A stretch of 64,000 nucleotides of DNA, taken from NCBI GenBank assembly GCA_964249915.1, contig CAXUEL010000001.1, positions 1 through 64,000 of the forward strand, given 5' to 3'. This DNA is from Lichenicola sp964249915. Lineage in GTDB: Bacteria > Pseudomonadota > Alphaproteobacteria > Acetobacterales > Acetobacteraceae. The notes beneath the pieces were generated by a model. The model was not told where the DNA came from. It searched no databases and saw only the letters and a program-made list of their open reading frames with translations. The position numbers and the translations under genes are program-made. Of the stretch, positions 26,648 through 34,114 are shown piece after piece; the first letter of the stretch is position 1; the number at the start of each line of letters is the position of its first letter.

Positions 26648-26909
26648 TGATGGCCTCCATTAGCTGGTCGTCCCTTGTTGCGCGGGCAGCAGCGTCGGCC
26701 GCCTGCGATTCGAGGGCGATCTGGTTGTTCAGGGCGTCGGCCCTGACGGTGGCGGTCTCGGCCTTCGCGGCGCTCGCTTCGGCGCGGGCGACGGTGACCT
26801 CGGCGTGGTAGTGCCGGACCGTGAGGCCCAGGCCACCGATGAGAGCGACGGCGCCCGCCAGGAACGCGGCGCGCCAATGGGTTGCGAGGAGTGCGAGGAT
26901 CGCAGTCAC
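26517..26909 (-). CDS. Rz: i-spanin (Rz-like)
   Basis: Protein of 130 residues with one N-terminal membrane segment (AAFLAGAVALIGGLGLTV), a periplasmic coiled coil rich in Ala/Glu/Arg, and a C-terminal tail overlapping Rz1. GTG start overlaps the stop of the upstream small TM gene (GTGA). It is the inner-membrane half of the spanin complex. Confidence 0.78.
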   Translation of the reverse strand: MTAILALLATHWRAAFLAGAVALIGGLGLTVRHYHAEVTVARAEASAAKAETATVRADALNNQIALESQAADAAARATRDDQLMEAINASKPSVACAQSPALRALLGGLRQSNGSGAASRGAKHASRVPG

Positions 26910-27007
26910 GGTGTGCCTCCTACAAAGATGACGGCTGCAATCGCGACGGCGATGGCGATGAAGGCTGCGATGGCGACGTCAGCCACCGCGCATAGGACCC
27001 TCCTCAC
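26906..27007 (-). CDS. 33-residue single-TM protein of the lysis cassette
   Basis: GTG-initiated reading frame of 33 residues containing VAIAAFIAIAVAIAAVIFVG, one strongly hydrophobic helix. Its start overlaps the stop of the holin-like gene, and its stop overlaps the Rz start (both four-base overlaps), implying coupled translation. It could be a small holin or antiholin. Very short, so inferred mostly from context. Confidence 0.5.
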   Translation of the reverse strand: MRRVLCAVADVAIAAFIAIAVAIAAVIFVGGTP

Positions 27008-27261
27008 GACGGGCACGCTCCTGTGGGCGGTGGCGGCGGGCCTTCTTGGACGAGCGCGAGCATCACGGTGTCCAGGAGCGCAAGCACGGTTCCGAGTGCC
27101 TGGACCTTGTCCGGGTCGCACTTCCATCCGACCAAGAGGACGGCGGCGTTGATGATCGCGACGATGGTGCTGGCTTGGGTGAGCTGCCCAAGGATGATGG
27201 CCGCCGCGCCCGGGCGGCACCGCCACCGCCAGTGGCCGAACCGGTCAGGCACCCACCGCAT
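27004..27261 (-). CDS. holin-like membrane protein
   Basis: Protein of 85 residues. A basic N-terminus is followed by two hydrophobic segments (about 18-45 and 55-72, the first including IVAIINAAVLLVGW) and a Pro-rich end. Position between endolysin and spanins and size fit a holin. It overlaps the endolysin stop by 17 bases. Confidence 0.6.
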   Translation of the reverse strand: MRWVPDRFGHWRWRCRPGAAAIILGQLTQASTIVAIINAAVLLVGWKCDPDKVQALGTVLALLDTVMLALVQEGPPPPPTGACPS

Positions 27262-27868
27262 GGCGGACCTCCTCGGCGAAGGATGCGAACAACCCGACGT
27301 GCGCCGGGGCCGCGACAGGCGCCGGTGTCGGTGCGGCCGCCGGTGTCGCCAGGGCGAGCTGCAGCCTGGCGTTGTTCCGATTGGTCCAGCCGCGGCCGAA
27401 CTCGGCGAAGTCGGTCAGGCTCTCGTAGTACGCCTCGTGCCTGGCGCCCAGCTTCCGGATCAGGTCCAGCCGGTCGACGCGGGCGGTCGCGGCCAGGGTC
27501 ACCGGGCCGAGGCGACCGTCGATTGCGAGGCCGCCGATGGTCTCCTGCAGCAGCTTTGCGGCGGTCGCCGATCCGGCCGTGTAGCCGAAGTCGTAACAGA
27601 GTAGGTCTACACCCGGCGGGAGCTGGTCTGCTGCGACCGCCATCCAGTAGCGGCTGTAGATCAGGTCGCTCAGCTCGTCCTTGGTCGCGGCCGCGAGGTC
27701 GGCTTCCGTGGTCGAGTGAATCCCGTGGTCGGACCGCCAGGAGGCGTAGGACGATAGGGTGACTCCCCAGGACGTGGCCCCGCCCCTGTCACCGGGTGTG
27801 ACGTGCAAGGGCTGGCCGTCGTTCTGCGGAAGCCATGTAAAGTCCAAGCAGGTTTCGAAGCGGCTCAT
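27245..27868 (-). CDS. endolysin, GH108/peptidoglycan-binding type
   Basis: Protein of 207 residues similar to glycosyl hydrolase 108 muramidases: TPGDRGGATSWGVTL near the start, LIYSRYWMAVAADQLPPGVD, CYDFGYTAGSATAAKLLQ, and a C-terminal peptidoglycan-binding part. The family's EGGY catalytic glutamate region reads LPQNDGQPLH here, so the canonical Glu is not evident. It would cut host peptidoglycan. ATG 27868 has GGAGGCGCAC before it. An Ala/Pro-rich tail follows about residue 180. Confidence 0.78.
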   Translation of the reverse strand: MSRFETCLDFTWLPQNDGQPLHVTPGDRGGATSWGVTLSSYASWRSDHGIHSTTEADLAAATKDELSDLIYSRYWMAVAADQLPPGVDLLCYDFGYTAGSATAAKLLQETIGGLAIDGRLGPVTLAATARVDRLDLIRKLGARHEAYYESLTDFAEFGRGWTNRNNARLQLALATPAAAPTPAPVAAPAHVGLFASFAEEVRHAVGA

Positions 27869-27884
27869 GTGCGCCTCCAATAAA

Positions 27885-27910
27885 AAAAGGCCGCCCGAAG
27901 GCAGCCCGGT
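27885..27910 (-). terminator. intrinsic terminator upstream of the lysis cassette
   Basis: On the minus strand, GGGCTGCC-TTCG-GGGCGGCC-like stem-loop followed by seven Ts. The TTCG tetraloop and T-run make this a strong rho-independent terminator, lying between the 65-residue gene and the endolysin. Lysis genes must then have their own promoter or depend on antitermination. Confidence 0.75.
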
Positions 27911-27937
27911 GTCTGTCGTCGTGGTGGGTGACCGCGC

Positions 27938-28135
27938 CTAGCCGAGCTCGCGAATCAGGTCAGCGAGCGTCCGCGGGCGGTCGGCATCGTCGGCGGCGGC
28001 GAGCAGTCGGGCGGCAAGGATGCGGGCGAGGTCGGACCGGAGTTCGACGTTGACGTCGGCGCCGTATGTCTCAAGGTGGAGGGAGATTTTGACGAGCTCG
28101 GCCACGGATGGGCCGACTTCGATGCGCGACGTCAT
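27938..28135 (-). CDS. small hypothetical phage protein
   Basis: Protein of 65 residues (MTSRIEVGPSVAELVKISLH), probably helical. The ribosome-binding site GGAGGCGCAC is identical to the endolysin's. No family is recognised. Confidence 0.5.
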   Translation of the reverse strand: MTSRIEVGPSVAELVKISLHLETYGADVNVELRSDLARILAARLLAAADDADRPRTLADLIRELG

Positions 28136-28149
28136 GTGCGCCTCCTGAA

Positions 28150-28185
28150 AATGAAGAACCCCGCCGATGAGGACGGGGGCCGTTG
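28150..28185 (-). terminator. stem-loop with short T-rich tail
   Basis: Minus-strand CCCCG-loop-CGGGG stem followed by TTCTTCATTTT, just upstream of the 65-residue gene. A moderate intrinsic terminator for transcripts coming from the guanylate kinase gene. Confidence 0.45.
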
Positions 28186-28247
28186 GTGGTTGGGGTGTTC
28201 AGACCGCTCGGCGAGCGGTAGCTGTTGGCGGCAGCCTGGAGGCCGAC

Positions 28248-28769
28248 ATGGTCAGCGCCCACCCACATTCGTTCCGCCTTCATCTAAAGCGATGGGGACG
28301 GTCCGTCGGAGGGTTCCACGATGATAAGGTCAGCGAGAAGTCTGTCTGGCTGTTCGTGTCAGCCTGTAGTTGGACGGACGACGAGTTTGTCTTGAGCAAC
28401 GGTGAACAGGTTTACTCCCGAGACTTTCGTCTCGTGGTGTATCCAGGCGAACCGCTACTCCGTGACGGCACGCAGATAACAGGAGGAGGCGGCATCCTAA
28501 GCTACGTTCCAGCCTACGACGAGCTAGCGTCCAGCTTCGATGGTCGTGTCTACGTCGACCAGGAATGCTTCGCGGACATTTGCAGCCTGCTTCCCGCCAT
28601 GGCTACCGGCGGATATGAGTGCGACCTCCGCATGGCGCTGAGCGGCCTGGAGTTCAAATTACCGGAGACCTTCGTCTGGGATGTCGATGCAAACCCGCAC
28701 ATCGTCATCCAATCTTTCCAGTTTGGCATCACGTCGAAGGCGCCGCCGGAGGACGACGGTCAGCCGTAA
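28248..28769 (+). CDS. plus-strand hypothetical gene (moron-like)
   Basis: Protein of 173 residues opening MVSAHPHSFRLHLKRWGRSV, beta-rich, with WLFVSACSWTDDEFVL and CDLRMALSGLEFKLPETFVW. No family is recognised. It runs against the surrounding late genes and overlaps the 3' end of the guanylate kinase gene by 41 bases. Codon usage is less GC-skewed than its neighbours. Orientation and composition suggest an accessory cargo gene. Confidence 0.65.
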   Translation: MVSAHPHSFRLHLKRWGRSVGGFHDDKVSEKSVWLFVSACSWTDDEFVLSNGEQVYSRDFRLVVYPGEPLLRDGTQITGGGGILSYVPAYDELASSFDGRVYVDQECFADICSLLPAMATGGYECDLRMALSGLEFKLPETFVWDVDANPHIVIQSFQFGITSKAPPEDDGQP

Positions 28770-29343
28770 CCGCCTGCCGTAGGGCTCGAGCATCCTCCAG
28801 AAGCGCACGCACCTCTTCGACGGCGCAGTCGAGGTCGTCGTTCTCGACTTGGTGGTCGAACTCGCTCCGATGGGACATCTCCGAACCCGCATCCGCCATC
28901 CTGGACTCGATGTCGGCAGCGGCGTCGCCACGGCGTTCCAGGCGCGCCCGGAGTTCCGCCATCGACGGCGGCACGAGGAACACGCCCACGACGTCGCCGG
29001 GGAGCTGGTCGCGGAGCCGACGGTGGCCTTGCCAGTCGATGACGAAGACCACGTCGGTTCCGGCATCCAGGGCGGCCTCGACCGGCGCCCTCGGAATGCC
29101 GTAGCTGCGGCCGAAGACGGTGGCGTGCTCGAGCATGGAGTCCGACGTCACGAGGAGGTCGAACTCCCTTTGGTCGCAGAAATAGTAGTCGACCCCGTCA
29201 AGCTCGCCTGGTCGCGGGGACCGGGTGGTGGCGCTGACCGACTGCCGCAGGCCAGGGTCGGTGGCGAGCAGCCTGGACATCATCGTGGTCTTGCCGCCGC
29301 CGGACGGCGAGGCCAGCACCAGGCATAGACCACGACGGCTCAT
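28729..29343 (-). CDS. phage guanylate kinase-like protein
   Basis: Protein of 204 residues. P-loop ASPSGGGKTTMMSRLL (about 11-26), then SATTRSPRPGELDGVDYYF (GMP-binding), YGIPRAPVEAALDAG, and FVIDWQGHRRLRDQ. It phosphorylates GMP to GDP, likely boosting nucleotide supply. The start overlaps the stop of an upstream 58-residue HTH gene (ATGA). A gmk copy in a phage late region is unusual; the host should have its own. Confidence 0.88.
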   Translation of the reverse strand: MSRRGLCLVLASPSGGGKTTMMSRLLATDPGLRQSVSATTRSPRPGELDGVDYYFCDQREFDLLVTSDSMLEHATVFGRSYGIPRAPVEAALDAGTDVVFVIDWQGHRRLRDQLPGDVVGVFLVPPSMAELRARLERRGDAAADIESRMADAGSEMSHRSEFDHQVENDDLDCAVEEVRALLEDARALRQAVTADRRPPAAPST

Positions 29344-29516
29344 GATGCGGCCCTCCTGGCGGCGGCGGCCTCGATATCGCGGCGCTCTTGGATGACGGTG
29401 TTCACCGTCCGTCGTGTGCATCCCATGCGCTCGGCGATCACCGAGGACGACAGCCCTTGTCGATGAAGATGCCAGATTCGGTCGTGGTCGACCGAGGTGT
29501 TGCTGCGGGCGGCCAT
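29340..29516 (-). CDS. 58-residue helix-turn-helix protein
   Basis: Short gene opening MAARSNTSVDHDRIWHLHR. The segment GLSSSVIAERMGCTRRTVNT is a clear helix-turn-helix of the resolvase/Hin C-terminal type. It overlaps the guanylate kinase start by four bases, and its ATG lies directly at the end of the A1-like gene. It may regulate this cluster or act as a small DNA-binding cofactor; role inferred. Confidence 0.65.
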   Translation of the reverse strand: MAARSNTSVDHDRIWHLHRQGLSSSVIAERMGCTRRTVNTVIQERRDIEAAAARRAAS

Positions 29517-31261
29517 CACGCAGCCCTCCTGAGCGCAGCAACCTGGACAACCGGAGCGCCTCTCCAGCGTGGGCCACGCTGCGTCAGGATTGCGCGCTTC
29601 CCGCTAGGATACGTAACAATGTGGCTGTGTGACCAGGAACTCGGCCCGCAGTTGTAGCCCATGTCCAGGTTTCCGCTGACCCCGGCGGTGTAGATGCCGT
29701 CCGTGATGCCTGCGGAGTGCGTGTGCGCGGTGTTCGCCCGCACGCCGAGTTGCCGGAAGGACCGCGGCGAACCCCTGGAACCGTTGGGGCCGCGGTGTCC
29801 ATGCAACCCGCATTGGATGCCACCGCCCTGTTCGGCGCAGACCACCCACGAGTCATCTTCGCGCAGGAACCGGACCGCCTTAGCCACGTCGGACAGCTTA
29901 TCCCGTACGGCGGCTTCGAACACGAAGAGGTCCTGCCCGGCCTCGATGCTCTGGAACATCCTGTAGTTCCAGTAGTGCCAGAACCTCGCGTTCGGCGCGT
30001 CCCGGTGGCCATCGGCCTCGGCCAGCCACCTGCGGAAAGCCTGGTCGTGATTGGATTCCACGACGACTGTCTGGCACCAGTCGCGGTGGATCCTATCCAG
30101 CTTGGCCGCGCACCCTGCGAGGTCGGCCTCTACCCTGTCCAGGCCCCGTGCGTGCATTACCGCGTTGAAGTATGGGTCCTGCCTGTTGTGATGGTTGCGC
30201 GCGGTGAAGTCCGCTAAATCATGCACATGCTGCTCGCGCGGGCGGAGGGACTCCAGGATGGAGCCGGGACCGCCGAAGCATGCGTCAGCGACGATGGGGT
30301 CTGCCTTCTCTTCGTGGAAGTCCCCCCATGTCACCGCCTCGACACGAGACCTTGTGACACCGGTCGGCGAGTAGTGGAACTCCAGGTCGTGGAAGCATCC
30401 GCTGTCGTCGGCGAGCAACTGCCGGACAAACCAAGCGCCATCGGCATCGACTTCGACGACCAGGGCACCGAACACGTGATGAAAGCTGGCCTTCTGTCCG
30501 GCTTTCCTCTCGACGTAATTTCGCTGGGTGACGGTTCCCGTCGTGTACAGGAAGCGAGCCGCTTCATGCTTCATCGTCGCCATGCTCTTCATGGCGACCT
30601 TCGCATGCGGCACTATCGCCGACGCCGACCGCGTGTAGCTGTCGAGACCGGAAAGCGGATCGGTCGCGGTAGGCAAGATATCCAGCTCTCCGCACCACAC
30701 CAGGCCATGCGCTAGCTCCAGACTCTCATCGCACACGTATTCGAGGATTTCCGGATCATACCAGAGGTCTTCGTCCTGCTTGGTCGCCTTCGAGGCCCAT
30801 GCCGACTTGTTATAAGAGAACCGCGACACGAGGATTTCCGCGTCGTGTGCGGCGGCGTAGGTGCGCAGGCTTGCGAGGAAGCCAGAATGCACGTGGGTGT
30901 TGTTCTGCGCGCTTGTCAGCACGAACCTTCGACGGTCGCGGCTGACAGGTTTCGGGGCCGGGCTGGGGATGCGGCCACCAGCGACCGGGCGCTCCTCGGT
31001 GTCATCGTTCGCGGGTACGGCATCCGGAGCGCTGCGTGTCTCCAGCAGCAGCCTAAGCGCCGCGACCTGAGCGACCAAGTCCTCGACGGTGGGTGCCGCA
31101 CCGACTCGCGTAGCGGCCACCTTTCGACGGCGGTGGATTGTTGCGGGTGAGACCCCTTCGAGCTGCGCTTCCGCGCGGAGCGTCATGGGGCGGTGCGCGA
31201 CCTCGGCAGATGCCGGGACAACGGGCGCACGCGTGGCGACGTTGGTTCGCATGTGTTTCAT
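29516..31261 (-). CDS. T5 A1-like metallophosphoesterase with N-terminal HTH
   Basis: Protein of 581 residues. About 25-60 contains a helix-turn-helix (AEAQLEGVSPATIHRRRKV). The remainder resembles T5 pre-early protein A1 and calcineurin-like phosphoesterases: WGDFHEEKADP (about 311), ESNHDQAF (about 402), GLHGHRGPNG (about 482), NTAHTHSAGI (about 509), ending GYNCGPSSWSHSHIVTYPSG. T5 A1 is needed for host DNA degradation. ATG 31261 has GAGG upstream. Similarity is recalled, not computed. Confidence 0.75.
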   Translation of the reverse strand: MKHMRTNVATRAPVVPASAEVAHRPMTLRAEAQLEGVSPATIHRRRKVAATRVGAAPTVEDLVAQVAALRLLLETRSAPDAVPANDDTEERPVAGGRIPSPAPKPVSRDRRRFVLTSAQNNTHVHSGFLASLRTYAAAHDAEILVSRFSYNKSAWASKATKQDEDLWYDPEILEYVCDESLELAHGLVWCGELDILPTATDPLSGLDSYTRSASAIVPHAKVAMKSMATMKHEAARFLYTTGTVTQRNYVERKAGQKASFHHVFGALVVEVDADGAWFVRQLLADDSGCFHDLEFHYSPTGVTRSRVEAVTWGDFHEEKADPIVADACFGGPGSILESLRPREQHVHDLADFTARNHHNRQDPYFNAVMHARGLDRVEADLAGCAAKLDRIHRDWCQTVVVESNHDQAFRRWLAEADGHRDAPNARFWHYWNYRMFQSIEAGQDLFVFEAAVRDKLSDVAKAVRFLREDDSWVVCAEQGGGIQCGLHGHRGPNGSRGSPRSFRQLGVRANTAHTHSAGITDGIYTAGVSGNLDMGYNCGPSSWSHSHIVTYPSGKRAILTQRGPRWRGAPVVQVAALRRAA

Positions 31262-31383
31262 GGTGCGACCTCGTCCGGGTGGTTTGCAGGAACGCAGCGG
31301 GAAGTCCGCGTCCTCAAAGTCAGCTTGACGAAGCGGCACGCACAAAAGCAAGAAGGCTGCAAGCAAAGGATGCTGTTATTCGT

Positions 31384-31413
31384 GTTATGTCCACAGCCTT
31401 TGCGGAATGTAAA
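31384..31413 (-). promoter_or_regulatory. candidate sigma70-type promoter for A1-like gene
   Basis: On the minus strand TTTACA, 18 bases, CATAAC, in an AT-rich 155-base gap between the A1-like gene and the gene upstream. A promoter here would let the A1-like gene be expressed independently of late structural transcription. Confidence 0.45.
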
Positions 31414-31416
31414 CTT

Positions 31417-31782
31417 TTAGCGGTGACCGAAGCGGTTGTCCTTGAGAAACACCACGTCTGCTCCGACTTCTGCCAACTTCGTGCGGAGGTCGCTGAGCGT
31501 GTCGGACAGCAGGCGCATCTGCTCGTCTCGGCTCTTCGTCCGCTCCTCAAACTCCATTTCGAGATGCGAAAGCCGCTTTTCGTGATCGGCGAGTTGGGAG
31601 TAAGCACCCGCTGCATACCAGATGCCTACGACGAGTTGAGCCAGGACTGCGATAATCACCGCTACGCCAATCGACTTGTCGATTTGCCATCCGCTCGGCG
31701 CACGGACTATCACGCTCTGTACAGATGCGGACGGAGCTACAATTGTCGGAGGCGGTGCTCCGGAAGTCGTGGATTCGGACAT
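31417..31782 (-). CDS. membrane-anchored coiled-coil protein
   Basis: Protein of about 121 residues with a Pro/Ser-rich N-terminus, one membrane helix (IGVAVIIAVLAQLVVGIWYA), then a coiled coil of Glu/Arg/Leu heptads (HEKRLSHLEMEFEERTKSRD). Topology is like phage Rz or lysis accessory proteins, although a separate Rz/Rz1 pair exists. ATG 31782 follows AGGAAG. Function unknown. Confidence 0.6.
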   Translation of the reverse strand: MSESTTSGAPPPTIVAPSASVQSVIVRAPSGWQIDKSIGVAVIIAVLAQLVVGIWYAAGAYSQLADHEKRLSHLEMEFEERTKSRDEQMRLLSDTLSDLRTKLAEVGADVVFLKDNRFGHR

Positions 31783-31828
31783 GCGCGTAGACTTCCTGTT
31801 CGCGCACATCGGCGCCGTAATTATGTAG

Positions 31829-32140
31829 TCAGCTAGGCGTGCCGATGCCGGTGCCGCTGTTGTCCGGTGTCGACCAGTGCCAGACTTCCGCGCCGATGCT
31901 TTCGCCGTCGGACGCGGCCCAGGTGCAATGGTCGCGGTTCGCGCCCAACACGTTTCCGATCCAGGTCAGGACCGCGCAGAACACGGTCGCCGCCCTTGAC
32001 CCGGCGGCGCGCGCCCTGTCGGCTCGGCGGCTCACGGTCTCTCTTGGGAGGCCGCCGAGCAAAATGTTGAACACAAGGTCAGCAGTCAGCAGCGCGTTGA
32101 TGGCTAGCTGCCGGACGACGGCGCACGGACCGCAGGTCAC
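31829..32140 (-). CDS. hypothetical phage protein with hydrophobic segments
   Basis: Protein of 103 residues from a GTG start that overlaps the stop of the upstream gene (GTGA). It has two moderately hydrophobic stretches (LAINALLTADLVFNILLGGL and FCAVLTWIGNVLG) and a polar end. Four-base overlap implies coupled translation with the 178-residue gene. Function unknown. Confidence 0.55.
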   Translation of the reverse strand: MTCGPCAVVRQLAINALLTADLVFNILLGGLPRETVSRRADRARAAGSRAATVFCAVLTWIGNVLGANRDHCTWAASDGESIGAEVWHWSTPDNSGTGIGTPS

Positions 32141-32673
32141 GATGCACCTCCGGATACCGTCGCGGCCGGGGCCGCCGCAGCGGTTGAGGCGGGCGCAGCC
32201 GTGGTGGTCGCCGTGGCAGCCGCGGGCGCTTGGTTTGCGAGGATTTCCGCCGCCCGGGCCGCCGTCAACAGCCCAGCCGCCGACATCGCGTCTACGCCGC
32301 CAATAGTGCTCGGGTCGCCCAGGTCCACATAAGTGGCCCCGCTGATTTTCAGGAGCCAGACCAGCACCGCCGCATTGCTCTGGGCGGCCGTGGCAATGGC
32401 ATTCTGCTCGGCTGTCGTCAGCAGAGCCATGAACTGCAAGCTTGTCAGCTTCGGCGACGCCGGGGCGACCACCGGCGGTGCCGAGAACACGGTGCCGCTG
32501 AAAGACCAACCCGCGACCGGCTGCGGCGACAGCGAAGTGACGTCATACCAGGTCAACGAAGCCGGATAGAGGGACTCGATGCTGAGGCTGGTCGCCAACG
32601 TCTCGACAACAGTACCGGAAACGACGTGCGCGTAGGTCCGGACGGCCGCAGCCGAGCTCAGAGTGCTGCTCAT
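32137..32673 (-). CDS. tail-fibre-associated hypothetical protein
   Basis: Protein of 178 residues; the central WLLKISGATYVDLGDPSTIG and the position just after the glycine-rich fibre suggest a fibre-assembly or tip protein. The last 40 residues are Ala/Thr/Pro low complexity. No family is recognised firmly. Confidence 0.55.
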   Translation of the reverse strand: MSSTLSSAAAVRTYAHVVSGTVVETLATSLSIESLYPASLTWYDVTSLSPQPVAGWSFSGTVFSAPPVVAPASPKLTSLQFMALLTTAEQNAIATAAQSNAAVLVWLLKISGATYVDLGDPSTIGGVDAMSAAGLLTAARAAEILANQAPAAATATTTAAPASTAAAAPAATVSGGAS

Positions 32674-32679
32674 GTTCGA

Positions 32680-34008
32680 CTATCCTTCCACGACGACGAG
32701 GCCGGGCGCGCCGTATCCGCCGCCGTGACCGCTGTAGTACGCGCCGCCGCCTCCGGACCCGGCCGCCTGGCCGTACTCAAGCAGACCGTCGACGGTCGAG
32801 CCGCGCGCACCTCCGCCCCAGAAAGAGGCTCCGCCGACACCGCCGTACGCATTCGCGGCTGGCGAGCCGTCGGACCCGCAGCCGCCGCACAGCAGAAGCG
32901 ATGTCAGACCCTGCGCGCAGGTGCCCGCGCCGCCCAGGCCGCCCGATGCCCCATTCTGGCCGCCCTGACCAGGTGAGCCGCCGCTGGCCGCGAGGTAGCT
33001 GCCGAAGCTCGACGTCGAGCCGTAGCCGCCATCGGCGCCCGCATCGCTGCCCATGAGTCCGGCGCCACCAACCACATAGGGTACGACCTGACCGGCGGTG
33101 AGCGTGATGTAGCTGATTGCCGTCCCGCCTGCCCCGCCGCCACCGCCCGCTTGCGTCGACGTGCTGCCGCCGCCGCCGCCACCGCTGCCCGTTACTGTAA
33201 CCCGGTAAGTGCCGGTCCAGGGCGCGGTCCAGCTTTTGACACCCGCTTGGTCGTCTGTGACGAGGAACTGGCTCTGCCCCGGCCGAATAGCTGCGATGTC
33301 CTTGGCTTCCTTGGCCTGAAGGGCCGCCAGCCCGGCGGTCAGCGCGCTGAGGGCGGCGTTGATGGCGGGGAGCTTGGCACCGACGAACGGTGCGCCCGGG
33401 TAGACCGAGATGTCGCCGACGGCGACAGAGCTCTCCCCGTAGTTTACGGTGATGACGTAGAGACCAGACCATCCGGCATCAACCGCCGGGGTGGCTTGGG
33501 TGCCCGTTGGGGCCGCGACACCGGCGCGGAGCTGGAGCTGGCACGACTGGTAGCGCCGTGTGAGCTGAGCGCCGCCCGCGCCACCCGGTCCGGAGAACGG
33601 CTGGGCCGGGTTCGCGGAGTTGTAGTAGGGCACCACAGCGCTAGCGCCGTCCGCTTCCAAGAAAGCCGCCTCCAGCAAGTAGGAAATCGACTGGCCAGCC
33701 GTGGTCGGCGCGGTCAGCGGGAACGTGGTGCTCTCTGTGTTGACGCCAATCTTGACGACCGGGTCCGCGTCCGCCGCTAGCGAGCTGAAGGCGTTCTGGT
33801 CGACAACGGTTGTCTGAAAGATGGAGCCCGGCCCCACGACGATGCCAAGCGAGCCAACCGCTGGCGTCGCGGCCAGTCCGTCGACTACCGGTCCCGATCC
33901 GACGACGGCCTGCGCCAGGTAGCCGTCCGCGACCATCGCCGCTCTCTGAAGAAAGAGCACGTCAGCAGACGCCGGAATCTGGCCGGGGTAGATGATGGCG
34001 CGATCCAT
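32680..34008 (-). CDS. glycine-rich tail fibre protein
   Basis: Protein of 442 residues. The N-terminal MDRAIIYPGQIPASADVLFL is followed by a beta-rich body. The last 170 residues have many GGGG/GGAGG runs, as in receptor-binding tips of phage fibres. ATG 34008 with AGGAGCGCCGC upstream is preferred to the longer start. It probably binds the host surface. Confidence 0.7.
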   Translation of the reverse strand: MDRAIIYPGQIPASADVLFLQRAAMVADGYLAQAVVGSGPVVDGLAATPAVGSLGIVVGPGSIFQTTVVDQNAFSSLAADADPVVKIGVNTESTTFPLTAPTTAGQSISYLLEAAFLEADGASAVVPYYNSANPAQPFSGPGGAGGAQLTRRYQSCQLQLRAGVAAPTGTQATPAVDAGWSGLYVITVNYGESSVAVGDISVYPGAPFVGAKLPAINAALSALTAGLAALQAKEAKDIAAIRPGQSQFLVTDDQAGVKSWTAPWTGTYRVTVTGSGGGGGGSTSTQAGGGGGAGGTAISYITLTAGQVVPYVVGGAGLMGSDAGADGGYGSTSSFGSYLAASGGSPGQGGQNGASGGLGGAGTCAQGLTSLLLCGGCGSDGSPAANAYGGVGGASFWGGGARGSTVDGLLEYGQAAGSGGGGAYYSGHGGGYGAPGLVVVEG

Positions 34009-34114
34009 GCGGCGCTCCTGGCGTGTAGGCATGCGGCGTCACCCCGGCGCCTGAGCGTCGAGGTGGCCGATGTCGGATGGGTGTTTTCGGGACCGTCAGA
34101 AGACGGCGGGCGGC

